From positions 7,347 to 23,711 of the forward strand of contig DBMH01000162.1 in the NCBI GenBank assembly GCA_002297645.1: a stretch of DNA of 16,365 nucleotides, written 5' to 3'. This DNA comes from Rhodanobacteraceae bacterium UBA703 (GTDB taxonomy: Bacteria > Pseudomonadota > Gammaproteobacteria > Xanthomonadales > Rhodanobacteraceae). A program made the translations under genes and the position numbers. Below are positions 1 to 7,242 of this stretch, one piece after another. How positions within the stretch are numbered: position 1 is the stretch's first letter; the number at the start of each line of letters is the position of its first letter. The notes under the pieces were generated by a model. The model was not told the DNA's origin, did not search any database, and saw only the letters and a list, made by a program, of their open reading frames with translations.

Positions 1-421
1 AAAGCGCAAGCCGTATCCGCTCGCGCGCCTGCTTGCCGAGCGCACGACCGCACCGCGCACGGTACTCGTCGGCAATGCCGCGCAGACCGTGCACCCGCTC
101 GGTGCGCAGGGGTTCAACCTGGGCCTGCGCGACGCGCTGACCTTGGCCGAACTGCTGCGCGAAGCGCAGGCGGCGGCGACCGATCCCGGCGCGGCGGACC
201 TGCTCGCGCGCCACGTCGAGCGGCGTGCCGGGGACCGCCATGCGACGACGTCGTTCAGCGACGACCTCGTGCGGCTGATGGGCAACGATGTGCTGCCGTT
301 GCGCCTCGCTCGCTCGCTCGGGTTTCACGTACTCGACCGTTTCCCCCCGCTGAAGCGCCGCTTCGCGTTGCGTGGCATGGGCTGGCGCGGCGATGTGTCC
401 ACTCTGGGATTGATGCGATGA
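1..421 (+). CDS. ubiH: UbiH-family FAD monooxygenase (2-octaprenyl-6-methoxyphenol hydroxylase), 3' part only
   Basis: The gene enters from the left edge, so only the last 139 residues are present (frame starts at base 2). The visible part begins KRKPYPLARLLAER and contains the second FAD-binding (GD-type) motif as GNAAQTVHPLGAQGFNLGLRD. This is the diagnostic stretch of the UbiH/UbiF/COQ6 family, here with N in place of the D of the usual GD. UbiH hydroxylates a ring carbon of the ubiquinone precursor in the cytoplasm/membrane-associated Ubi complex. The stop overlaps the ATG of the next hydroxylase (ATGA at 418-421), so the two are co-translated. GNAAQ rather than GDAAH favours UbiH over UbiI or UbiF. 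The family is secure; the exact ring position hydroxylated is inferred. Confidence 0.88.
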   Translation, partial: KRKPYPLARLLAERTTAPRTVLVGNAAQTVHPLGAQGFNLGLRDALTLAELLREAQAAATDPGAADLLARHVERRAGDRHATTSFSDDLVRLMGNDVLPLRLARSLGFHVLDRFPPLKRRFALRGMGWRGDVSTLGLMR

Positions 422-1671
422 GCCGCCGCAGCGAACTCGATGCGATCGTCGTCGGTGCGGGCCCGATCGGCACCGCGCTGGCACTGGCCCTGGCGCGTGA
501 CGGATTCGAGGTCGCGCTGGTCGAGGCGCGCGAACCGAAGCCGTGGAGCCTCGACGACGACGTCGATGCGCGCGTCGTCGCGCTCGCGCCCGATGCTCGC
601 GACCTGCTGCTCGACCTCGAGGTCTGGGAGGCGATCGCCGCGCAGCGCATCGGTCCCTATCGCCACATGCACGTATGGGACGCGCTCGCCCCGTGCGAAC
701 TCGACTTCGACGCGCGCGAGCGCGGCGAGGCGGCGCTGGGCTGGATCGTCGAGAACCGGCTGATCCAGTACACGCTCTGGCGTGAGCTTGTCCCCGATCG
801 CGCGGGCCAGGAAGCCGCCGTCCGTGGCCGGATTTCTGGAAGGGGTGCGCTTCCCGGTGACGTCGTTCCGCCCCGGGTCCTTTGCCCGGCGACGGTCTCC
901 GGCATCGAGCAGGACCAGAACGGTGTCGTCGCGACCCTCGACGACGGCACGCGCCTGCGCGCGAAGCTGCTGGTCGCCGCGGAGGGTGCGGAATCCTCGT
1001 TGCGCGGAAAGCTCGGCATCGCCTTCGACGGCCGCAACTACGGCCAGCGCGCGGTCGTCGCACATGTCGGTACCGAGCGTCCGCATGAATCGACCGCCTG
1101 GCAGCGTTTCCGCCCCGGCGGCCCGTTGGCGTTCCTGCCACTCGCCGACGGGCGCTGCTCGATCGTCTGGTCGCTGCCGGAGAACGAGGCGGCGCGCGTG
1201 CTCGCGCTCGACGACGAGGCGTTCCGCGCCGAGCTCGGCTGCGCATTCGATTTCCGTCTCGGTGCGGTCACGTCCGTGACGCCGCGCCTCGCCTTCCCGC
1301 TGCGCCTGCGCCTCGCCGAACGCTATCTCGCCGGCCGCTGCGTGCTGGTCGGCGACACTGCCCACGTCGTGCATCCGCTGGCCGGGCAGGGCATGAACCT
1401 CGGTTTCCGCGACGTCGCCTGTCTGCGCCGCGTGCTGAACGAAGCACGCGATCGCGGCGGCGACGTCGGCGCGCCGCACGTGCTGCGCCGCTACGAGCGC
1501 GAGCGCCGCAGCGAGAACACGCTGGCCGCGCGCAGCTTCGACCTCATCGACCGCGTGTTCGGATCGTCCTCGATGCCGCTGGCCGGCCTGCGTGGCGCCG
1601 CGCTTGCCCTGGCTTCGCGCATCGGCCCGCTGCGGAGCCTGTTGTCCGATGCCGCTGCGGGCCGCGGATGA
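418..1671 (+). CDS. ubiI: UbiI/VisC-family FAD-dependent monooxygenase of ubiquinone biosynthesis
   Basis: 417 residues. An N-terminal Rossmann FAD motif GAGPIG lies at residues 13-18, followed by E36 closing the nucleotide fold and a conserved RVVALAP stretch. The second FAD motif LVGDTAHVVHPLAGQGMNLG has its GD at residues 312-313. These are the hallmarks of the UbiH/UbiF/UbiI/COQ6 family. Its position as the second, overlapping hydroxylase after ubiH suggests the C5 hydroxylase (UbiI/VisC) or another Ubi hydroxylase; the number cannot be fixed by eye. The family is usually about 390-405 residues. This protein is longer because residues ~124-155, between LWREL and CPATVSGIEQD, look like an extra in-frame segment (see the separate entry). 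The start is fixed by the ATGA overlap with ubiH. The stop lies only 6 bases from the convergent stop of the membrane-protein gene, leaving no room for a separate terminator. Confidence 0.88.
   Translation: MSRRSELDAIVVGAGPIGTALALALARDGFEVALVEAREPKPWSLDDDVDARVVALAPDARDLLLDLEVWEAIAAQRIGPYRHMHVWDALAPCELDFDARERGEAALGWIVENRLIQYTLWRELVPDRAGQEAAVRGRISGRGALPGDVVPPRVLCPATVSGIEQDQNGVVATLDDGTRLRAKLLVAAEGAESSLRGKLGIAFDGRNYGQRAVVAHVGTERPHESTAWQRFRPGGPLAFLPLADGRCSIVWSLPENEAARVLALDDEAFRAELGCAFDFRLGAVTSVTPRLAFPLRLRLAERYLAGRCVLVGDTAHVVHPLAGQGMNLGFRDVACLRRVLNEARDRGGDVGAPHVLRRYERERRSENTLAARSFDLIDRVFGSSSMPLAGLRGAALALASRIGPLRSLLSDAAAGRG
787..880. repeat. Probable in-frame insertion (dispersed-repeat-like) inside ubiI
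   Basis: Between the conserved LWREL and LCPATV of the hydroxylase lies a segment rich in V, P, G, R and A that does not look like the family, which normally needs only about ten residues here. It contains a short inverted repeat, GGAAG/CTTCC around 837-853, and the near-palindromic GTCCGTGGCCGGA near 820-832. Its length must be a multiple of three because both flanks stay in the correct frame. The boundaries are approximate. No second copy lies in this window, so the repeat nature is inferred from composition and from the analogous insertion in ccoG. Confidence 0.4.
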
Positions 1672-1677
1672 CGGACC

Positions 1678-2079
1678 CTACAGCAATGCCCAGGTCACCA
1701 CGGCGCAGACGACCGTCATCAGCAGCAGGCCAGTGAGGAAGAGTCCGTCGGCGAGCCGTTCCAGCCGGTGCATGCGGCGCGTGCTGCGCGCGCGCAAGGC
1801 CCAGTAGGCGAGCAGGCAGGCCAGCATGAACAAGGTCGCGTCGCCGGCGAGCAGGTCGTCGCCGAGGGTCGCCACCTGCGTCGCCGCGGTGACGACGTGG
1901 AGCAGGCCGATGACGGTCAGGCAGACGCCGACGAGGGCCGCCGAGGCGGTGAAGATGTGGATGCACAGGTCCGCTTCGAGCGTGCGGACGGCGGTGTTCG
2001 CGTCGTTGGCGGACTGGGTTTCGGCACGGGCGGCGGGCATGGCGGGAAAAGTGACCGGACCCTGCGCGGCGAAGTTCAC
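1678..2079 (-). CDS. Small three-helix membrane protein of unknown function
   Basis: 133 residues from a GTG start. I do not recognise a named family. A polar N-terminus of about 35 residues is followed by three hydrophobic segments at about 38-65, 78-97 and 110-133. A basic loop (RARSTRRMHRLER) between the second and third should face the cytoplasm. The GTG start is chosen because it overlaps the methyltransferase stop as GTGA (2076-2079), as at the tamA/tamB junction. An ATG 13 codons later (2038-2040) is the alternative; neither start has a clear Shine-Dalgarno sequence, which fits translational coupling. It is the last gene of the tamA-led unit and converges on ubiI with a 6-base gap. The motif ADLCIHIFTASAALVGVCLT ahead of and within the first helix is distinctive and could be used to find relatives. 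Confidence 0.75.
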   Translation of the reverse strand: MNFAAQGPVTFPAMPAARAETQSANDANTAVRTLEADLCIHIFTASAALVGVCLTVIGLLHVVTAATQVATLGDDLLAGDATLFMLACLLAYWALRARSTRRMHRLERLADGLFLTGLLLMTVVCAVVTWALL

Positions 2080-2771
2080 GCCGCCGATGTTCGTTTACGT
2101 AAAGACGCCCGGAGCAGCAGCGACAGCGGTCGGCTGCTGGCGGCGTCGACCGGCTCGGTCGCGGATTCGACCTCGTAGCCTTCGGACACGAAGGCCGTGA
2201 TCCAGGAGGCGAGCGTGCGGAAGTACCACGGCATCGGTTCGCGGAAGTCGTCGCCGAAGCCGGCGAAGGTCTCGACGCGCCAGCCGTCCGCGTAGGGCGC
2301 CTCGCCGCAGGCGGACCACGGATGCACGGTCTGCACGATCAGTTTTCCGCCGGGGGCGAGCCTGCGTCGCAGCGCGCGAAGAGGGGCGCCGAGATCCTCG
2401 CCGAGCAGCGCGAAATTGCAGGCGATGGCGTCGAAAAAACCGAACTCGGTGCGGTGGTCGTCGAGGTCCGCGTAGCCTGCCACGTCGAAGCGTGCCCCGC
2501 CGAGCGCATTCGCGGCGGCGATCAACTCCGCGCTCGCGTCGACGCCGACGACGTCGCACCCGCGCGCGGCCAATGCGCGCGCCAGCCAGCCTTCACCGCA
2601 GCCGGCATCCAGGACGCGGTGCGCCCCGGTCGCGAGTACGGCGTCGAGGATCGCCGCATCGGTGCCGGCTCGGCGGCTGGCGATACGTCGTTCGCGCACG
2701 GCGCGCGTCCAGGCGTCTGCGTTCGTGCGCCAGCTCCGCTGCAGGCGGAGTTCATATTCGTCGGTGGACAT
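2076..2771 (-). CDS. Class I SAM-dependent methyltransferase
   Basis: 231 residues. Motif I of the Rossmann-like methyltransferase fold is VLDAGCGEGWLARAL (residues 53-67), followed by the acidic strand-2 end VVGVDAS (74-80) that binds the SAM ribose. FDAIACNFALLG (113-124) is the motif IV region, and LAPGGKLIVQTVHPW (138-152) is the typical post-motif helix and strand. The C-terminal part (PWYFRTLASW, 181-190) probably shapes the substrate pocket. It resembles UbiG/UbiE-type small-molecule methyltransferases, but the substrate cannot be read from the sequence. ATG is chosen because it overlaps the upstream stop as TGATG at 2769-2773; longer readings upstream in this frame run over the preceding membrane gene. 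No signal peptide or membrane segment is visible, so it is cytoplasmic. Confidence 0.88.
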   Translation of the reverse strand: MSTDEYELRLQRSWRTNADAWTRAVRERRIASRRAGTDAAILDAVLATGAHRVLDAGCGEGWLARALAARGCDVVGVDASAELIAAANALGGARFDVAGYADLDDHRTEFGFFDAIACNFALLGEDLGAPLRALRRRLAPGGKLIVQTVHPWSACGEAPYADGWRVETFAGFGDDFREPMPWYFRTLASWITAFVSEGYEVESATEPVDAASSRPLSLLLRASLRKRTSAA

Positions 2772-3451
2772 CAGGGATGTGTCGCTCCGGTGTCGGCGTG
2801 CGTGAATAGCTCGCCGATCGAATGCGCGTGCGGTCGATAGTGTTGCGCAGCGAGCGCGAATCCGACCAGCACGATTGCGGTTGCCACGAACGGCCAGAAC
2901 GTATGGCGCACGGCAGTTTCGAGCCAGTGGCGCGTTTCGATCCGGCGCAGTCGACGGTACAGGCCGGCCGAGAGTGCTCCGTCGATCGCCAGTTCCGCGA
3001 ACAGCGTCGGGGCGGAGATGAGGACCCAGAGCAGCGCGAACGCGATGACGACGACAGCGACCGCAAGCAGCAAGGCGAGCGCGCCTCCGTCGGCGCCGAC
3101 GACGCCGTCGAGCCAGCTTGTGTCGGTGTCGCTGCTGCCTTCGGCAATCGGTTCGGCCGCAGGATGGCCGCCTCCGCCGGACGGATTCGCCGGCAGGTCG
3201 AGATTGGAGAGGTCGCCGTGCTGCACGAACCAGCGCACCAGCAGCAGGAACGTGCCGTAGGCGACCAGCAGGGCGAGCGCATACCGCAGCGGCATCGACG
3301 GCACGCCGCCGTGCAGCATCAGGAACGAAGCGAGCAGGCCGGCGGCGCCGGTCACGACGATGAGCAGCAGCATGCGCAGGCGCGGAAAGCCGATGCGCAG
3401 CAGGCGCGCACGGATGCGCGGGATTTCTCTTTCGCGTGCTCGCCTGGGCAT
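2771..3451 (-). CDS. Four-helix membrane protein with glycine-rich loop, unknown function
   Basis: 226 residues. A very basic N-terminus (MPRRAREREIPRIRARLLR) precedes hydrophobic segments at about 27-48, 56-76, 124-146 and 185-203, predicting a four-helix inner-membrane protein with cytoplasmic ends. The loop between helices 2 and 3 carries PSGGGGHPAAEP (90-101) followed by an acidic, serine-rich stretch. I recognise no enzymatic motif. The ATG at 3451 is preferred over the GTG one codon earlier because it overlaps the tamB stop as TGATG (3449-3453). The gene is coupled at both ends, to tamB upstream and to the methyltransferase downstream, so the three proteins are made together. A role beside TamAB in envelope biogenesis is only guilt by association. 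Confidence 0.8.
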   Translation of the reverse strand: MPRRAREREIPRIRARLLRIGFPRLRMLLLIVVTGAAGLLASFLMLHGGVPSMPLRYALALLVAYGTFLLLVRWFVQHGDLSNLDLPANPSGGGGHPAAEPIAEGSSDTDTSWLDGVVGADGGALALLLAVAVVVIAFALLWVLISAPTLFAELAIDGALSAGLYRRLRRIETRHWLETAVRHTFWPFVATAIVLVGFALAAQHYRPHAHSIGELFTHADTGATHP

Positions 3452-6400
3452 CACCGCTCGTAGCGGTAGTTGATGCCGGCGCGGTTGCCCGTACTCGCGT
3501 TCTGCGCTTCGAAGTTGATGCGCTTGTTGAAGAGGTAGCGCAGCGTGATGACCTCGCCCGGCGTGAACAGGCCGACGCCGTAGCTGAGGTAGAGCTTCGG
3601 CGAAAGGTACTTGCCGACGGTGAAGGCGCTGCCGCCGAGCGCCGCGCTGTCGGACACGCCGGCGTCGACGCCGAGGCGGGCGCCGATGCCCTTCGCGAGC
3701 AGGTCACCGCCGGCCGAGCCGAGCGCGCGCGCGGCGGTGCCGACCATGTCGCCTTCGCCGCTCTTGAGGCCGGACAGCGGCTTGCCGGTCATGATGTAGG
3801 ACAAGGCGTCGGACTGCTCCATCGCCGGCTGCGAGAACACGGTCAGCACCGGGACGAGCGCCGTGCCGCGCACCATCAGGCCGGCGGTGATCGTATCGTC
3901 GCCCTGGCCCTGCGAGGCGCCGAGGATCCTGCGCACGGCGCGGATGTCCAGGCCGGGGTTGTCGAGCGCGGTGCCGGCGAACAGCAGGCGACCGGAATCG
4001 ATCGTGAGATCCTGGCCGTAGGCCTTGTAGGTGCCGCTGACGTTGAGCGTACCGGTGCCGGTGGCGACGCGACCGGGGCGCTGGTCGACCTTGAGCTGGC
4101 CGCCGATCTTGCCGTCGAGTCCGAAGCCGGCGAGCTTGACGTCGTCGCCGAGCTCGACCGTGACCGCGACGACGACCGGCAGCGCCTTGCCCGGGGCGGG
4201 CGTTTCGGCGTCGGTGACGACGACGTCCGGCGAGGTCTTGGCGACGCCGCCGCCGGGCAGCTTGGCGAGATTCACGTCGGTCTTCGGGATCCCGACGCTG
4301 CCGCCGACGCTGAGGCGCTTGTCGTCGCGGTCGATCGTGAGATTCGGCGAGATGAGCACCTTCGCGGCGGGGATGTCGGCGGCGAGGAAGTTCGTGCCCT
4401 GGATCGTCGCGTGCAGCGGCGAGGTCGCGCCGGTGCCGCCGCTGCCGGCGAGCTTCAAGGTGCCGTCGCCGGACTTCAGCGTGCCGTCGAGCGTGAAGTG
4501 CTCGGCATCGGTCGCCCGGACCGCGATGTCGCCGTCGTGCAGCTTGAGGCCGGCCGCGGGCACTTCGGCGGCGAACTCCTTCAGCGTCAGGGCGCCGCTC
4601 AGCTGCGGTGCGGCCGTGGTGCCACCCAGCGTGTAGTTCGCGGCGAGGCGTCCCTTCACGTTCGCGACGTCGGACGTCAGCATCTCCACGAAGGCCAGCG
4701 AGTTCAGCGTGAGGTCGACGCGACCGGACAGCGTCTGTGCCGAGCCGGGTGCGCCGCCCAGCGTGACTTCGCCGTCGAGCTTGCCGTCGTGGTCGAGCGT
4801 GGCGCGCACCGTCGCGTGCGTGGACTGCGGGGACAGCCGCGCATCGACGGCGAAACCGGTATAGGAAAGCAGTGGATTGGCCGCGTTGTCGGGATAGATC
4901 ACGCTGCCCTTGTCGGACGCGATCGTCGCCGTGCCGTCCAGCGCGCCGTTCGCGCTGCGGCGGATGTCGCCGTTGCCGCCGATGACGCCGTCGGCCTTGA
5001 ACGGCGCGTCCGGAGCGGCGAGCTTCGCGATCAGCGCCAGCGGAAGCTGCTCGATGCGGTAGCGCGCGGCGAGCGAACCGTCGGCGCCCCCGTTGCCGGA
5101 CAGGCACAGGCGCGGGCCGCCGCCGGCGAGGCAGAGGTCGCCGGCATTGAACTGCTTGCCGTCCCAGGCGAGCGACGCCGGTCGTTCGAGCGCCAGCTTC
5201 GGCGCGTCCTTGATGTCGAGGTCGAGCGTCTTCAGCGTGCCGGTCCAGCGGCCGTCGTCCTTGGCGGAGCCGGACAGGGCGAGGCGGGTCGACAGCGGCG
5301 AACCGTTCGCCGCGAGCGTCAGCTCGTGCGACGACTGGCTGCCGCCGGCGTCGAGGTTCACGGTGTCGAAGGCGAGGCCGCCGGCGGAGAGCTTCGTCGC
5401 GTCGAGCGTCAAGGTCCCTTGCGGCGGCTGGATCTCTCGCACGTTCGCGCCGAGTTTCAGCGAGCCGATGCGGTTCTCGCCGACGGCCAGGCGGCTGCCG
5501 CTGGCGGTGCCGTCGATCGCGAGCTTCGGCCATTTGCCCTGCACGCGGAAGCTGCCGTCGAGGGTGCCGCCGGCGTCGGGCATCCAGTCCCCGAGCGAGG
5601 CGATCGCGAGCTTGATCGTGGCATCGGTCTGCTGCGCGGCGCCGCGGCCGGTCACGTCGACGCGGCTCTTGCCGGAGGCGAGGTTCAGCGTGCCGTCGAC
5701 GACGTACTCCGGCTGGATGCGCAGGTCGGCCGAACCGGATACCGGTCGCTTGCGCAGCGTGCCGCCGAGGTCGGCGAGCTTGATCGTCGCGTCCGGCCCC
5801 TTGTCGGTCAGGGTGCCGTCGGTGGCGAGGTCGAAGTTCAGCGCGCCGGACCAGTCGGCCGCGAACGCGCCGGGATCGAGCTGCTTCGCCTTGGCGGTGA
5901 GCTTCCAGCCGATCGCCGGCTTCAGCGCGACCGTGCCTTGCGCGTCAAGACCGCCCTTGGCCTGCTTGAGGGCGAGCTGTTTCAGCGTGATCGTTTCCGG
6001 CGTGCCGTCGACGTTCAGCGCGAGATCGGACAGCTTGCCCGGCGGCCCGATCGACAGCGTGCCTTCGCTGTGGAAACGTTCGGCGCTGCCCTCGAAGCCG
6101 AGCTTGCCGTGCGTCGCCAGCGCCTGCCCCACGAGGTCGGGCGGCAGCTCGACGCCGTTCCAGTCGAGCGCCAGCCTGGCGCTGACCGGCTTCGCGTCGA
6201 GCTGCACCTCGCCGTTCGCGTTCAGTGCACCGGCGGCTTCGGGCGATTTCAGCGTCAGCGCCTCGATCTTCAGCGTCTGGCCGTCGAGCGCGACGCGGAG
6301 CGGTCGGAGCAGGACACGGTGCCCGTTGACGTCGAGCGTCGCCTCGACGTCGCCGTGGGTCTTGTCGCCGGAGCCTTCGAGCGACAGGGCGAGCGCGTCC

Positions 6401-7242
6401 AGGGCCACGTCATTCTGCAGCGTTTTCGGATCGAAGCGCGGCACGTCGATCTTCGCGGTCCACGGGAACTGGTCGGACTGCGTCAGCACGGCGGTGATCG
6501 TCGCCGCGGTCGGTTCGCCGAGGACGATGTCGAGCTTCGCCTGCTTGCCGTCGCCGACCGCCTTCAGCGTGCCGGCGATCGTCTGCTCGCCGGCCTTCCA
6601 GCGGAACGTCGTCTCGCCCTGTCCGGGGTAGCCGGCCAGGGCCGAGATCGTGCCGGACAGGTCGACGCTGCCGTCCGGCGCGCGCAGCGCGAGCTGCTTC
6701 ACGACGGCGCCCTGCTTCGTCCAGGCGCCGCCGAAGTCGAGCGTGTCGAGCGCGAACACGGGCTTGCCGTCCTGCGTGATCGCGGCCCGCTTCAGTGTGA
6801 AGCGGTCGAGCACGATGTCGATCGGCGCGGCGAGCGAGAATGGCTGCGACGGCTCCGGTTCGGCCGGTGGCGGGACCGTGGTCAGCGACAGCTCCACGTC
6901 GTCGGCTTGCAGGTCCACGATGTGGACCACGCGCGACAGCAGCGTCAGTGGCTTGAGGTCGACGTAGGCGCGGCCGAGCTTCGCGTCGACGCCGGTGTCC
7001 TTGTCGACGTAGTGCACGCCTTCGAGCGTGAGCGGGCCGACGAGGCGGCCGCTCGACCTGTCGATCGACAGGCGCCCCTTCATCGACGCCACGGCGCGCG
7101 CGAGTGCGAAGCGCGCACCCGATTCGGTACCGACCAGCCACGACAGCGAGACGGCGGCGAGCAGCACCAGGACGAGCAGCCCGAGGCCGATCCACTTCAA
7201 CAGGCGGCGCGCGGAGAAGCGCGTGGGAGTCGTCGCGTTCAC
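3451..7242 (-). CDS. tamB: TamB, inner-membrane anchored translocation and assembly module protein
   Basis: 1263 residues from a GTG start. A basic N-terminus (TRFSARRLLKW) is followed by one signal-anchor helix at about residues 17-38. Then comes a long series of alternating polar/hydrophobic strands with many L-x-L-x-G, LDG and GT-type repeats, as expected for the beta-taco groove that spans the periplasm. The TamB C-terminal domain (formerly DUF490) covers roughly the last 330 residues. It includes DNPGLDIRAVR, a typical SYIMTGKPLSGL stretch and the end GLFTPGEVITLRYLFNKRIN, ending in an aromatic/charged tail YRYER. TamB partners TamA in outer-membrane protein assembly and in phospholipid transport to the outer membrane. 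The GTG start is chosen because it overlaps the tamA stop as GTGA (7239-7242) and places the anchor at the N-terminus. The same frame stays open further upstream, but only across tamA. Confidence 0.95.
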   Translation of the reverse strand: MNATTPTRFSARRLLKWIGLGLLVLVLLAAVSLSWLVGTESGARFALARAVASMKGRLSIDRSSGRLVGPLTLEGVHYVDKDTGVDAKLGRAYVDLKPLTLLSRVVHIVDLQADDVELSLTTVPPPAEPEPSQPFSLAAPIDIVLDRFTLKRAAITQDGKPVFALDTLDFGGAWTKQGAVVKQLALRAPDGSVDLSGTISALAGYPGQGETTFRWKAGEQTIAGTLKAVGDGKQAKLDIVLGEPTAATITAVLTQSDQFPWTAKIDVPRFDPKTLQNDVALDALALSLEGSGDKTHGDVEATLDVNGHRVLLRPLRVALDGQTLKIEALTLKSPEAAGALNANGEVQLDAKPVSARLALDWNGVELPPDLVGQALATHGKLGFEGSAERFHSEGTLSIGPPGKLSDLALNVDGTPETITLKQLALKQAKGGLDAQGTVALKPAIGWKLTAKAKQLDPGAFAADWSGALNFDLATDGTLTDKGPDATIKLADLGGTLRKRPVSGSADLRIQPEYVVDGTLNLASGKSRVDVTGRGAAQQTDATIKLAIASLGDWMPDAGGTLDGSFRVQGKWPKLAIDGTASGSRLAVGENRIGSLKLGANVREIQPPQGTLTLDATKLSAGGLAFDTVNLDAGGSQSSHELTLAANGSPLSTRLALSGSAKDDGRWTGTLKTLDLDIKDAPKLALERPASLAWDGKQFNAGDLCLAGGGPRLCLSGNGGADGSLAARYRIEQLPLALIAKLAAPDAPFKADGVIGGNGDIRRSANGALDGTATIASDKGSVIYPDNAANPLLSYTGFAVDARLSPQSTHATVRATLDHDGKLDGEVTLGGAPGSAQTLSGRVDLTLNSLAFVEMLTSDVANVKGRLAANYTLGGTTAAPQLSGALTLKEFAAEVPAAGLKLHDGDIAVRATDAEHFTLDGTLKSGDGTLKLAGSGGTGATSPLHATIQGTNFLAADIPAAKVLISPNLTIDRDDKRLSVGGSVGIPKTDVNLAKLPGGGVAKTSPDVVVTDAETPAPGKALPVVVAVTVELGDDVKLAGFGLDGKIGGQLKVDQRPGRVATGTGTLNVSGTYKAYGQDLTIDSGRLLFAGTALDNPGLDIRAVRRILGASQGQGDDTITAGLMVRGTALVPVLTVFSQPAMEQSDALSYIMTGKPLSGLKSGEGDMVGTAARALGSAGGDLLAKGIGARLGVDAGVSDSAALGGSAFTVGKYLSPKLYLSYGVGLFTPGEVITLRYLFNKRINFEAQNASTGNRAGINYRYER

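Noticed and set aside
2772..3707. Upstream extension of the methyltransferase frame giving a 543-residue reading
   Set aside because: The added part overlaps the membrane-protein gene and the end of tamB in another frame and is Arg/Ala/Ser-rich. The ATG at 2771, with its TGATG coupling, gives a normal-sized methyltransferase.
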